A stretch of 64,000 nt of DNA, from positions 51,963 to 115,962 of the forward strand of contig NZ_MVFY01000015.1 in the NCBI RefSeq assembly GCF_002042885.1, read 5' to 3'. Position 1 is the first letter of the stretch. Each line of letters starts with the position of its first letter. The position numbers and the translations under genes were made by a program. The notes under the pieces were generated by a model, which saw only the letters and a list, made by a program, of their open reading frames with translations, was not told the DNA's origin and did no database searches. Origin of the DNA: Citrobacter portucalensis. GTDB taxonomy: Bacteria > Pseudomonadota > Gammaproteobacteria > Enterobacterales > Enterobacteriaceae. Shown piece after piece: positions 56,548 through 64,000 of this stretch.

Positions 56548-56790
56548 ATGCTCTATTTCTGGACCTTTCTCATACTGAGCATTCTGTGCGTCAGTTGCTA
56601 TATCTGGCAGGTTATAGGCGCTGCGGCGTCAATTAGCGCTTTTCTCGGCATGGCCATCCTTACGGCATTAATTTACGTTTTTACTATGCGGCTGACCAAT
56701 GGTAACGAAATGGTAACTGGATTATTCCTGTTTCTTGCTCCGACATGTGGTTTGATCATTCGCTTTATGGTCGCGGATGGTAAGCAATAA
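56548..56790 (+). CDS. yfdY: Small inner membrane protein YfdY (DUF2545)
   Basis: An 80-residue membrane protein with about three hydrophobic segments (roughly 2-21, 25-47, 56-74). The size and position beside lpxP match E. coli YfdY (DUF2545), whose function is unknown. ACAGGAGG lies nine bases before the ATG, a strong site. Confidence 0.8.
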   Translation: MLYFWTFLILSILCVSCYIWQVIGAAASISAFLGMAILTALIYVFTMRLTNGNEMVTGLFLFLAPTCGLIIRFMVADGKQ

Positions 56791-56856
56791 TTTGCAATGT
56801 TACGTTTAGCAATAAATTATCACTTTGAGTTATTTATTATTTATCTGAGTTTATTG

Positions 56857-56885
56857 AAGTGCCAGCATCGCTGGCACTTTTTTGT
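56857..56885. terminator. Terminator between yfdY and pgtP
   Basis: A 10-bp stem, AAGTGCCAGC (56857-56866) with GCTGGCACTT (56870-56879), loop ATC, and a T-run. It serves yfdY and may serve convergent pgtP. Confidence 0.88.
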
Positions 56886-56899
56886 GAGACCGAAATGAA

Positions 56900-58291
56900 T
56901 TACCGGGCATCCGCCAACTGGAGTGATGCTTCCTCTTGCTGAGCATTTTTTCGCTGTTGCTCAAGTTCCAGCGCACCGCGATGAGAGAGGTAGCAGAACA
57001 GGATGCAGCAAACAATACCCCCCATCAGCAGATAGAAGCCGCCGTGCCACCCCATTTTGTCGACCATTACGCCAAACAGACTGGTGCCCAGCGATGCGCC
57101 AAAAATGTAGCTCATAAATCCGCGCAGTCCTACTGCAGAACCTACTGCGAAGCTGGGAACGATTTCCATCGTCTGAACAGAAGCGAGGAACTGTGGAACA
57201 TAGATCAGGCAACCCACAATGGCGGCAAAAATAGTGACCATCAGCAGGGATTCACTTTTCCAGTAGCCGATCAAACAGACGAAAATCAGCGCCATACAAA
57301 TCATGGCCAGCGGCATGCGACGGCCTTTAAACAGTTTATCGGTAAGCCAGCCCGCCAGTAATGTGGAAGGGATTGCCGCCCATTCAAAAAACAGAAAAGC
57401 GATGCTCATTTGCTCTTTCGAGAAATGTTTTTCGGTTAACAGATAAATAGGCAACCAGCTAATCATGCCAAAACGCACCATATAGACGAAGACATCTACC
57501 AGTGAAACATACCAGGCATTCTTATTACGCAGCACATAGGTGCAGAAAATCTGGAAGGCACTCATATTTTCTGGTGCCTGGACAGCGTGTCGGGAATTTA
57601 ATACTACTTTTTCTTCCGGCATCATTTGTTCCAGAGCCGGTAAGCCTTCCTGGCGCGGTGAACCTTTCCCCAGCATCAGCACAATAAAAGCAAACAGTAC
57701 GGCAACACCGGCCGGGACAATATAGCTGGCGCTTTGCCAGTGCTCGCTCCCTAAAATGGCAAAGGCGGCACCAACAATCGGAGCGACAATACCACCGCCA
57801 ACGTTGTGAGAAATATTCCAGAATGCGCCGACGCGTCCACGTTCTTTACGCGGAAACCAGTTGGCGATGGTAATAAATGAAGGACCAACGCCCATTCCCT
57901 GAAACAAACCGTTGAAAACGACCAGAGCGGCAAAAATCCAGAATCCGGTACTGAATCCTAAACCGACGTTTACGATGGCGCACAGAACCAGGCCGCATGC
58001 CATAAAGACCTTAGGGCTGGCCTTGTCTGCCAGACTACTCATAATGCCTTTACTGATCCCATAGGCAATAAGCATGCAGCTGCTGAGTAGACCAATTTGC
58101 GTGGCACTGAGATCCAGATGTTCTTTCAGGTACGGTGTTGATAGCGTGAAGTTATTACGCACAATATAGTACGCAAGATAGCCAAGAAATACGCTGAGTA
58201 ATGCCTGAATGCGGTATCGGCCATAAGTTTCCTGGACTTTCTCCGCCGGGACTTTATTTGCTGAAGGCCCTGCCTTAAATATGGATAACAT
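56900..58291 (-). CDS. pgtP: Phosphoglycerate transporter PgtP
   Basis: Antiporter of the organophosphate:phosphate family (GlpT/UhpT relatives) that imports 2- and 3-phosphoglycerate and phosphoenolpyruvate. It has 463 residues with 12 membrane segments. The N-terminal RYRIQALLSVFLGYLAYYIV and YGISKGIMSSLADK motifs are typical. It is divergent from pgtCBA, which in Salmonella controls pgtP induction by phosphoglycerate. Confidence 0.95.
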   Translation of the reverse strand: MLSIFKAGPSANKVPAEKVQETYGRYRIQALLSVFLGYLAYYIVRNNFTLSTPYLKEHLDLSATQIGLLSSCMLIAYGISKGIMSSLADKASPKVFMACGLVLCAIVNVGLGFSTGFWIFAALVVFNGLFQGMGVGPSFITIANWFPRKERGRVGAFWNISHNVGGGIVAPIVGAAFAILGSEHWQSASYIVPAGVAVLFAFIVLMLGKGSPRQEGLPALEQMMPEEKVVLNSRHAVQAPENMSAFQIFCTYVLRNKNAWYVSLVDVFVYMVRFGMISWLPIYLLTEKHFSKEQMSIAFLFFEWAAIPSTLLAGWLTDKLFKGRRMPLAMICMALIFVCLIGYWKSESLLMVTIFAAIVGCLIYVPQFLASVQTMEIVPSFAVGSAVGLRGFMSYIFGASLGTSLFGVMVDKMGWHGGFYLLMGGIVCCILFCYLSHRGALELEQQRKNAQQEEASLQLADAR

Positions 58292-58643
58292 ATCATCACC
58301 TAAATTTATATTGATGTGAATATCAGGATTTTTCGTAGTGAAGAGTGAAATAGGCGGGCGAGAAATTCAAATAGATGAAATGTGTCACTATTGACTCAAT
58401 TTTTGGATGGTGTGGCTGATTTTGACTCTTTTTAAATAATGGCTTTTCAATTCTATTTTTTTACGAACGCTTTTATCATCGGCGTGTGCGGATATTAACA
58501 AATTCAGACTGCGTTTTCGGGTATTCTTTACCGATGTCGTCACTTTCCGTTTGGTTATTCTACGAATAACCTTATTCTTCCCCCAGTCGGTGATAAACGG
58601 GTAAGTTTTGTCTCAATATTATTTTTTGCATATGTTGGTATTT
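58292..58643. other. Divergent control region of pgtP and pgtCBA
   Basis: 352 bases, AT-rich. It holds two TTGACTC direct repeats at 58391 and 58422. I found no -24/-12 sigma-54 element (GG...GC type) on either strand, which agrees with the degenerate AAA+ domain of PgtA. Confidence 0.55.
58391..58428. promoter_or_regulatory. Direct repeats TTGACTC, candidate PgtA sites
   Basis: TTGACTC at 58391-58397 and 58422-58428, 31 bases apart (about three helix turns), each followed by a T-rich tail. The spacing suits a dimeric activator binding one face of the helix. Confidence 0.4.
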
Positions 58644-59906
58644 ATGAACGGGATCACAAACAGACTTTTGGGCCGGGGGCGTTGTTGGGCGTTCTCGCTC
58701 TGTTTTATGTCGTTGTCGGTGAGTTGCCTGGCGCAGGGTAAAGAGCTGGTAATGGCGACAACCTTTTCCCCTGGGGCAACGGCCTGGATTATTCAGCGTT
58801 GGCAGACTGAACCGGGGTCGGTGATGATTCGCACGTTAAACCGGACCAGCAGTTCGTTGGAGCAACTGCTGGATACCGCGAATGCGGAAAATGTTGATCT
58901 GATTTTGACCTCATCCCCTATGCTGTTGCAGCATCTGCAGGAGCATCAGAAGTTGGCGCCTTTCGAAAATGCGTTGCCGGAAAGCCAGCGGCTGGTGCCA
59001 GACTCTATCCGTTCGACCTCCGTGGCAGTGGCGATATCTGGTTTTGGTCTGTTGATTAATCGTTCTGCGCTGGTGGCACGACATCTGTCGCCTCCTGCCG
59101 ACTGGGGGGATTTAACGCTGCCTAAATATCAGAACGCGCTGTTGATGAGTAGCCCATCGCGTTCGGATACCAACCATCTGATGGTTGAGTCATTGCTACA
59201 GCAAAAAGGGTGGGATGCGGGGTGGGCGACGCTGCTGGCGAGTGCTGGAAATCTGGTGACGATTTCATCACGCAGTTTTGGCGTAGCCGACAAAATTAAG
59301 AGTGGCCTGGGCGTGGCGGGGCCGGTCATTGATAATTATGCCAACCTGTTGCTTAACGATCCTCACCTGGCTTTTACCTATTTTCCACGCTCGGCGGTAT
59401 CGCCAACCTATGTTGCTGTTCTCAAGAACAGCCAGCACCCCAATGAAGCGCGTCGTTTTATCCGCTATTTGTTAAGCCCGGAGGGACAGCGGATCCTTGC
59501 TGATGCGAATACGGGGAAATATCCGGTAACGCAGCTCGCATCTGATAATCCCCGCGCTGCTCAGCAGGCTATTTTACTGAACCAGCCTCCGCTTAATTAT
59601 CGGCTGATCCTTAAGCGACAACAGTTAGTGCAGCGGATGTTTGATACCGCCATCAGTTTTCGTCTTGCGCAACTGAAGGATGCATGGCGGGCACTATACA
59701 GTGCGGAAGCACGCCTGAAACGCCCGCTACCCGAAATCAGAGCCTTACTGACCAGCGTTCCGATAGATGCCAAAAGTAGTGAAGATGAAGCCTGGCTTGC
59801 GCAGTTTGATAATAAAAGCGTTGCTGAACAGCAGATGATGGAGTGGCAGCTCTGGTTTCTTAAAAACCAGCGTCAGGCGATATCAAAACTGGAAGAATTA
59901 AAATGA
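58644..59906 (+). CDS. pgtC: Phosphoglycerate transport regulatory protein PgtC
   Basis: Periplasmic binding-protein-like sensor that works with PgtB to detect phosphoglycerate. About 420 residues from the ATG at 58644, with a hydrophobic export segment (about 11-33, ending SCLAQG) and the binding-protein domain from ELVMATTFSPGATAWII. The start is uncertain: candidates at 58608 (TTG), 58632 and 58644 all lack strong ribosome binding sites. The stop overlaps pgtB as ATGA. Confidence 0.88.
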   Translation: MNGITNRLLGRGRCWAFSLCFMSLSVSCLAQGKELVMATTFSPGATAWIIQRWQTEPGSVMIRTLNRTSSSLEQLLDTANAENVDLILTSSPMLLQHLQEHQKLAPFENALPESQRLVPDSIRSTSVAVAISGFGLLINRSALVARHLSPPADWGDLTLPKYQNALLMSSPSRSDTNHLMVESLLQQKGWDAGWATLLASAGNLVTISSRSFGVADKIKSGLGVAGPVIDNYANLLLNDPHLAFTYFPRSAVSPTYVAVLKNSQHPNEARRFIRYLLSPEGQRILADANTGKYPVTQLASDNPRAAQQAILLNQPPLNYRLILKRQQLVQRMFDTAISFRLAQLKDAWRALYSAEARLKRPLPEIRALLTSVPIDAKSSEDEAWLAQFDNKSVAEQQMMEWQLWFLKNQRQAISKLEELK

Positions 59907-61912
59907 AAGGTGGATCGATACTGCAACGCCTTCGCCAACTCAGCATCAGCAGCAGCCTGCGGGGAGCCTTTCTAACGGGCGCATTACTGACGTTGAGCGT
60001 AAGCTGCGTCAGTTTATACTCCTGGCATGAGCAGAGCTCGCAGATACGCTATTCGCTTGATGATTACTTCCCGCGCGTGCATTCCGCTTTTTTGATTGAA
60101 GGGAATCTCAATCTGGTTGTGGACCAACTGAATGAATTCCTGCTGGCTCCCAATACAACAGTAAGGCTGCAACTGCGCAATCAGATAATCTCGCATCTGG
60201 ATAAAATCGAAGTGCTGAGCAGGGGGTTGCAACCAGCAGAACAGCAGCAACTGGCGGTGATTTTGCAGGACAGCCGGGCGCTGATGGCGGAACTGGACCG
60301 GGTGCTCTACAACATGTTCCTTGTCCGCGAAAAAGTGAGCGAACTTTCCGCGCGCATTGATTGGCTACATGATGATTTTACTACTGAGCTGAATTCACTG
60401 GTGCAGGATTTTACCTGGCAGCAGGGGACGTTGCTGGATCAAATCGAGGCCAAAAATGGTGATGCGGCGCTGTATCTCAAACGTGCCCGAGAGGTGCAAA
60501 ACGAGCAGCAGCAGGTCTACACCCTGGCAAGAATTGAAAACCAGATCGTTGATGATTTACGCGACAGGCTCAATGAACTGAAATCGGGTAGCGACGATGG
60601 CATGCTGGTGGAGAATCACATCCGCTACCTGGAAAATCTGAAGAAAACGGCGGATGAAAATATCCGCACCCTCGATGACTGGCCCAGCACTATCACACTG
60701 CGACAAACTATCGATGAGCTGCTGGAAATCGGGATGATGAAAAATAAAATGCCCGATACGATGCGCGATTATGTCGCAGCGCAAAAGGCGCTGGTTGATG
60801 CCAGTCATGCCAGAGAGGCTACGCTTGGGCGCTTTCGAACACTGCTGGAAGCGCAACTGGGGAGTAGCCATCAGCAAATGCAGACGTTTAACCAGCGGCT
60901 GGAACAAATTGTTCGCGTCAGCGGTGGACTTATCCTGCTGGCGACGCTGCTGGCGCTACTTCTCGCCTGGGGGCTTAACCACTACTTCATTCGCTCGCGT
61001 CTGGTTAAGCGTTTTACTGCGCTCAACCAGGCCGTGGTGCAAATTGGTCTTGGCAGAACGGATGCCTCTATCCCGGTATATGGACGCGATGAACTGGGGC
61101 GTATTGCAGGCTTGCTGCGTCATACCCTGGGCCAGTTGAGTGCGCAAAAAAATCAGCTGGAGCAGGAAGTGACCGAGCGCAAGGAGATTGAATCCGATCT
61201 TCGTGCAACGCAGGATGAGCTGATCCAGACGGCAAAACTGGCGGTGGTCGGCCAGACTATGACCACGCTGGCGCACGAGATTAATCAACCGCTGAATGCG
61301 CTGTCGATGTACCTGTTTACGGCAGGGAGGGCAATCGAACAGGGGCAACCCGCTCAGGCCAGAAGCACATTAACCAAAGCGGAAGGGCTGATTACTCGCA
61401 TCGATGCCATTATCCGTTCACTGCGTCAGTTTGCTCGCCGGGCCGAACCTGGCACGCCTCTGCATCCGGTCGATCTCCGACAAACGTTCAACGCTGCCTG
61501 GGAACTGTTGGCCATGCGACACAAGCCACAGCAGGGTACGCTGACGCTCCCAGACCGGGGCGTGTGGGTGGCTGGTGATGAAGTGCGTATCCAGCAGGTG
61601 CTGGTAAACGTCCTGGCAAATGCGCTGGATGCCTGTCCGGTTGCGGCGAAAATAGAGGTTCACTGGCAGACCGAAGGCAGCCGGTTATGCGTATTTATCA
61701 GCGATAACGGCCCCGGTTGGCCTGGAGCATTATTACCATCACTGTTAAAACCGTTTACCACCAGTAAGGATGTTGGCCTCGGTATTGGCTTATCGATTTG
61801 TGTATCGTTAATGATGCAAATGAACGGCGAACTGCGCCTGGCGTCGACCCCGGGGCGCAATGCCTGCGTCGTTCTGCAATTTAATCTGACGGATGTAAAC
61901 GATGTTGAGTGA
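59903..61912 (+). CDS. pgtB: Sensor histidine kinase PgtB
   Basis: Membrane kinase of the phosphoglycerate system. It has 669 residues. Membrane segments lie at about 18-38 and 335-365 and bracket a long, mostly helical periplasmic domain. A HAMP segment follows, then a DHp helix with the phospho-accepting H458 in LAHEINQPLNAL, and the ATPase domain with NVLANALDAC and SDNGPGWP. It is coupled to pgtC (ATGA) and overlaps pgtA by 11 bases. Confidence 0.94.
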   Translation: MKGGSILQRLRQLSISSSLRGAFLTGALLTLSVSCVSLYSWHEQSSQIRYSLDDYFPRVHSAFLIEGNLNLVVDQLNEFLLAPNTTVRLQLRNQIISHLDKIEVLSRGLQPAEQQQLAVILQDSRALMAELDRVLYNMFLVREKVSELSARIDWLHDDFTTELNSLVQDFTWQQGTLLDQIEAKNGDAALYLKRAREVQNEQQQVYTLARIENQIVDDLRDRLNELKSGSDDGMLVENHIRYLENLKKTADENIRTLDDWPSTITLRQTIDELLEIGMMKNKMPDTMRDYVAAQKALVDASHAREATLGRFRTLLEAQLGSSHQQMQTFNQRLEQIVRVSGGLILLATLLALLLAWGLNHYFIRSRLVKRFTALNQAVVQIGLGRTDASIPVYGRDELGRIAGLLRHTLGQLSAQKNQLEQEVTERKEIESDLRATQDELIQTAKLAVVGQTMTTLAHEINQPLNALSMYLFTAGRAIEQGQPAQARSTLTKAEGLITRIDAIIRSLRQFARRAEPGTPLHPVDLRQTFNAAWELLAMRHKPQQGTLTLPDRGVWVAGDEVRIQQVLVNVLANALDACPVAAKIEVHWQTEGSRLCVFISDNGPGWPGALLPSLLKPFTTSKDVGLGIGLSICVSLMMQMNGELRLASTPGRNACVVLQFNLTDVNDVE

Positions 61913-63149
61913 TGAATATTCTGTTCTGCTTATTGATGATGATGCCGATGTTCTTGACGCTTACACCTTGTTGCTTGAACAGGAGGGATATCATGTATTC
62001 GCATGCAGTAACCCTTTTGATGCCCGAAATTGGCTGCAGGCCGACTGGCCAGGGATTGTCCTGAGCGACGTGTGTATGCCTGGCTGTAATGGAATTGACC
62101 TGATGACGTTGTTTCATCAGGATGACAATCAGCTTCCGATCCTGTTGATCACCGGACATGGCGATGTCCCGATGGCGGTGGACGCGGTGAAGAAAGGTGC
62201 GTGGGATTTTCTGCAAAAACCGGTTGATCCAGGCAAACTGCTGGTGTTGGTAGAGGATGCGTTGCGTCAGAGAAAATCTGTGATTGCACGTCGTCACTAT
62301 TGCCAGCAAAAGCTCCAGGTTGAACTGGTCGGCTACAGTGACTGGGTTAATCAGTACCGCCAGCGCTTACGGCAACTGGCTGAAACGGATATTGCCGTCT
62401 GGTTTTATGGCGAGCCGGGAACGGGGCGTATGACCGGAGCCCGTTATTTGCATCAGCTTGGGCGCAGCGCTGAAGGACCGTTTATCCGCGGGGAATTGAC
62501 GTTAGAGAATGCGGGGCAACTCAATGACCTTATTGCCCAGGCGCAAGGGGGAACGCTGGTCCTGAGCCATATTGAGTGCCTGACGCGCGAACAGCAGCAC
62601 CAACTGGTGCATTTGCAAAGCCAGGAGCGGCGTCCGTTTCGCTTAATTGGCATTGGCGCCACTTCGTTGGTGGAACTGGCGGCAACTAATCAGATTGTGG
62701 CCGAACTTTATTACTGTTTTGCGATGACGCAAATTGGTTGCCAGCCGTTGTCTCAGCGCCCGGATGATATTGAGCCGCTGTTTCGCCATTATCTGCAGAA
62801 AGCCTGTCTGCGCCTGAATCATCCCGTGCCCGAGGTTGACGGGGAATTACTAAAGGGAATGCGGCGTCGCGTGTGGTTAAGCAATGTTCGAGAGCTGGCC
62901 AATGCCGCCGAGCTTTTTGCCGTTGGGTTATTGCCACTGGCTGAAACCGCGAATCCACAGCTACATTTGCCCGAACCGACACCGCTCGATCGTCGGGTCG
63001 ACGAGTACGAGCGACAGATCATTACCGAAGCGCTTAATATTCATCAGGGACGTATTAATGAAGTGGCGGAGTATTTACAAATTCCGCGTAAGAAACTGTA
63101 TTTGCGCATGAGAAAATACGGACTGAGCAAGGAACACTATAAGTTTTAG
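61902..63149 (+). CDS. pgtA: Response regulator PgtA with degenerate sigma-54-type AAA+ domain
   Basis: A 415-residue NtrC-like response regulator. The receiver domain has D11-D13 and D56 in VLSDVCMP. The AAA+ domain is reduced: Walker A reads GEPGTGR (170-176, Lys replaced by Arg), the GAFTGA sigma-54 contact loop is missing, and Walker B reads LVLSHIE (219-225, Asp-Glu replaced by Ser-His). Only about 40 residues separate the two motifs instead of about 65. A Fis-type helix-turn-helix (INEVAEYLQIPRKKLYLRMR) is intact at the C-terminus. It probably binds DNA without sigma-54 activation. It overlaps pgtB by 11 bases. Confidence 0.92.
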   Translation: MLSDEYSVLLIDDDADVLDAYTLLLEQEGYHVFACSNPFDARNWLQADWPGIVLSDVCMPGCNGIDLMTLFHQDDNQLPILLITGHGDVPMAVDAVKKGAWDFLQKPVDPGKLLVLVEDALRQRKSVIARRHYCQQKLQVELVGYSDWVNQYRQRLRQLAETDIAVWFYGEPGTGRMTGARYLHQLGRSAEGPFIRGELTLENAGQLNDLIAQAQGGTLVLSHIECLTREQQHQLVHLQSQERRPFRLIGIGATSLVELAATNQIVAELYYCFAMTQIGCQPLSQRPDDIEPLFRHYLQKACLRLNHPVPEVDGELLKGMRRRVWLSNVRELANAAELFAVGLLPLAETANPQLHLPEPTPLDRRVDEYERQIITEALNIHQGRINEVAEYLQIPRKKLYLRMRKYGLSKEHYKF

Positions 63150-63182
63150 CAGATGGCGTGTGGGGAAGAAGAGCGGTTGACG

Positions 63183-63218
63183 GTATTTCGGTGGCGGCGC
63201 TAGCGTTCACCGAAATAC
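63183..63218. terminator. Large inverted repeat between pgtA and the yaiL-like gene
   Basis: Arms GTATTTCGGTG (63183-63193) and CACCGAAATAC (63208-63218), an 11-bp perfect stem around GCGGCGCTAGCGTT. There is no T-run next to it, so it may stabilise the 3' end rather than terminate. Confidence 0.5.
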
Positions 63219-63254
63219 GCGACGGAACTCTGGGTGATTATCGGGGGGGTTTTC

Positions 63255-63794
63255 TTACCACATCAAATCGTCAGGAATGACAAAATCAGCATACGGATCG
63301 TCTTCGTCCTTCGCTTCCTGGCTCAGTTCGCAATTGAGAACAATATAGCTTGCATCGCGCTGGGCAATCTTGTCGGCGACAACAGCCGGGATAATGGCGT
63401 ATTCGCTCTCGCTGCTGCTTTCAGCCGTCAGGCGGGCAATGGCCAGACGGCCCTTGATCAACTGAGACTGGGTTACTTTATCAACATAAACTTTTTTGAT
63501 CAGGTTATTGTCGGTAAAGTTGTAACCAATATCGCCACGGGAAATGGTGATTTTGTTCATTTCAATCAGTTGCTTGATCTGCGCTTTGTATTCTTTAGAC
63601 AATGCGGCCTGCTTCTGCTGTTCGCTGAGCTGCTTATCACGCTCGACCTGTGCTTTTTTATTTTCTTCAACCGCTTCTCTGGCTTCACGAGCCTGAACGC
63701 GCGATTTTTTCGCCGTTCTCTGCACTTTCGCCATTTTTTTGCTGCTGACCAGACCCGCTTTAAGCATCTGTTCTTGTAGGGTAAGTTTTGTCAT
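63255..63794 (-). CDS. yaiL: YaiL family protein (DUF2058)
   Basis: A 179-residue cytoplasmic protein. The N-terminal half is a highly charged helix (MAKVQRTAKKSRVQAREARE onward, about 20-75, coiled-coil type). The C-terminal part has NFTDNNLIKKVYVD and ends DPYADFVIPDDLMW, as in E. coli YaiL. It is annotated elsewhere as nucleoprotein or polynucleotide-associated, without proven function. In E. coli yaiL lies in another region, so its place beside pgtA is a difference in gene order. Confidence 0.9.
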   Translation of the reverse strand: MTKLTLQEQMLKAGLVSSKKMAKVQRTAKKSRVQAREAREAVEENKKAQVERDKQLSEQQKQAALSKEYKAQIKQLIEMNKITISRGDIGYNFTDNNLIKKVYVDKVTQSQLIKGRLAIARLTAESSSESEYAIIPAVVADKIAQRDASYIVLNCELSQEAKDEDDPYADFVIPDDLMW

Positions 63795-64000
63795 TGTCGC
63801 TTCTAATCCAAAAAATCGTTGTAAGGATTATAACCTTAACGTTCGGCGGGACGCCAGAATGATGGCCGCGCCATGGCTGTTATCTCGGGCTGCTGTCACT
63901 GTCCTGTGCTTCTCTCTCTTTTGAATCAGTTAATGATTACCTGATTTTTTAATAAAAAATAATATGCCAAATAAGTTAATAAAATGGACTATAGGTTTAC

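Overview
The window is a stretch of enterobacterial chromosome. Gene content and order point to Citrobacter, or a close relative of Salmonella and Escherichia. It has an E. coli-like backbone (eut, cys, pts, zipA-ligA, xap, gltX, nupC, mntH, glk, ypdAB, alaC, lpxP). It also has genes known from Salmonella or Citrobacter but absent from E. coli K-12: a ptsJ-pdxK divergent pair, an ipdC-type decarboxylase, and the pgtP/pgtCBA phosphoglycerate system. REP/BIME elements of the enterobacterial type sit between many genes. The genus is inferred from synteny and family recall; no database was searched.

Layout: 1-5992 holds the end of the ethanolamine utilisation operon (eutA cut by the window edge, then eutB, eutC, eutL, eutK, eutR). 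6088-11525 holds hemF-amiA, ypeA-yfeZ-yfeY, yfeX and ucpA. 11683-16526 is the sulfate/thiosulfate uptake operon cysPTWA-cysM. 16618-19825 has a lone glutamine amidotransferase, the MocR regulator ptsJ, and pdxK with a small coupled gene. 19974-24834 holds ptsH-ptsI-crr, cysK and cysZ. 25065-28424 holds zipA, ligA and ypeB, followed by the divergent yfeH/yfeR pair.

The segment 30436-32927 is AT-rich and unlike its neighbours. A perfect CueR-type operator/promoter (7-bp arms, 19-bp spacer) lies upstream of a secreted seven-blade YVTN beta-propeller that carries a Met/His-rich tandem repeat. A DUF302 protein follows, then a strong terminator, then a small BhsA/YhcN-family secreted protein. I read this as a copper (or silver/gold) response locus and as the most novel part of the window.

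From 33253 the window has xapA-xapB-xapR, an unusual array of seven 51-bp REP-containing tandem repeats, a tRNA operon (Val x3, Lys), gltX, yfeC-yfeD, two tRNA-Ala genes, nupC, mntH with MntR and Fur sites, and ypeC. An aldo-keto reductase is divergent from ipdC, with a TyrR-like box between them. Next come yfeO, glk, an unrecognised 357-residue protein whose C-terminus is encoded by a REP element and antisense glk, ypdB-ypdA (pyruvate-sensing LytTR system), alaC, the 23-residue ypdK, an LprI-like secreted protein, lpxP, yfdY, the pgt system with a degenerate AAA+ response regulator, and a yaiL-like gene.

All calls come from reading the sequence and the translations. Start codons were adjusted where family length and ribosome binding sites indicated it. 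Regulatory sites are motif matches only.
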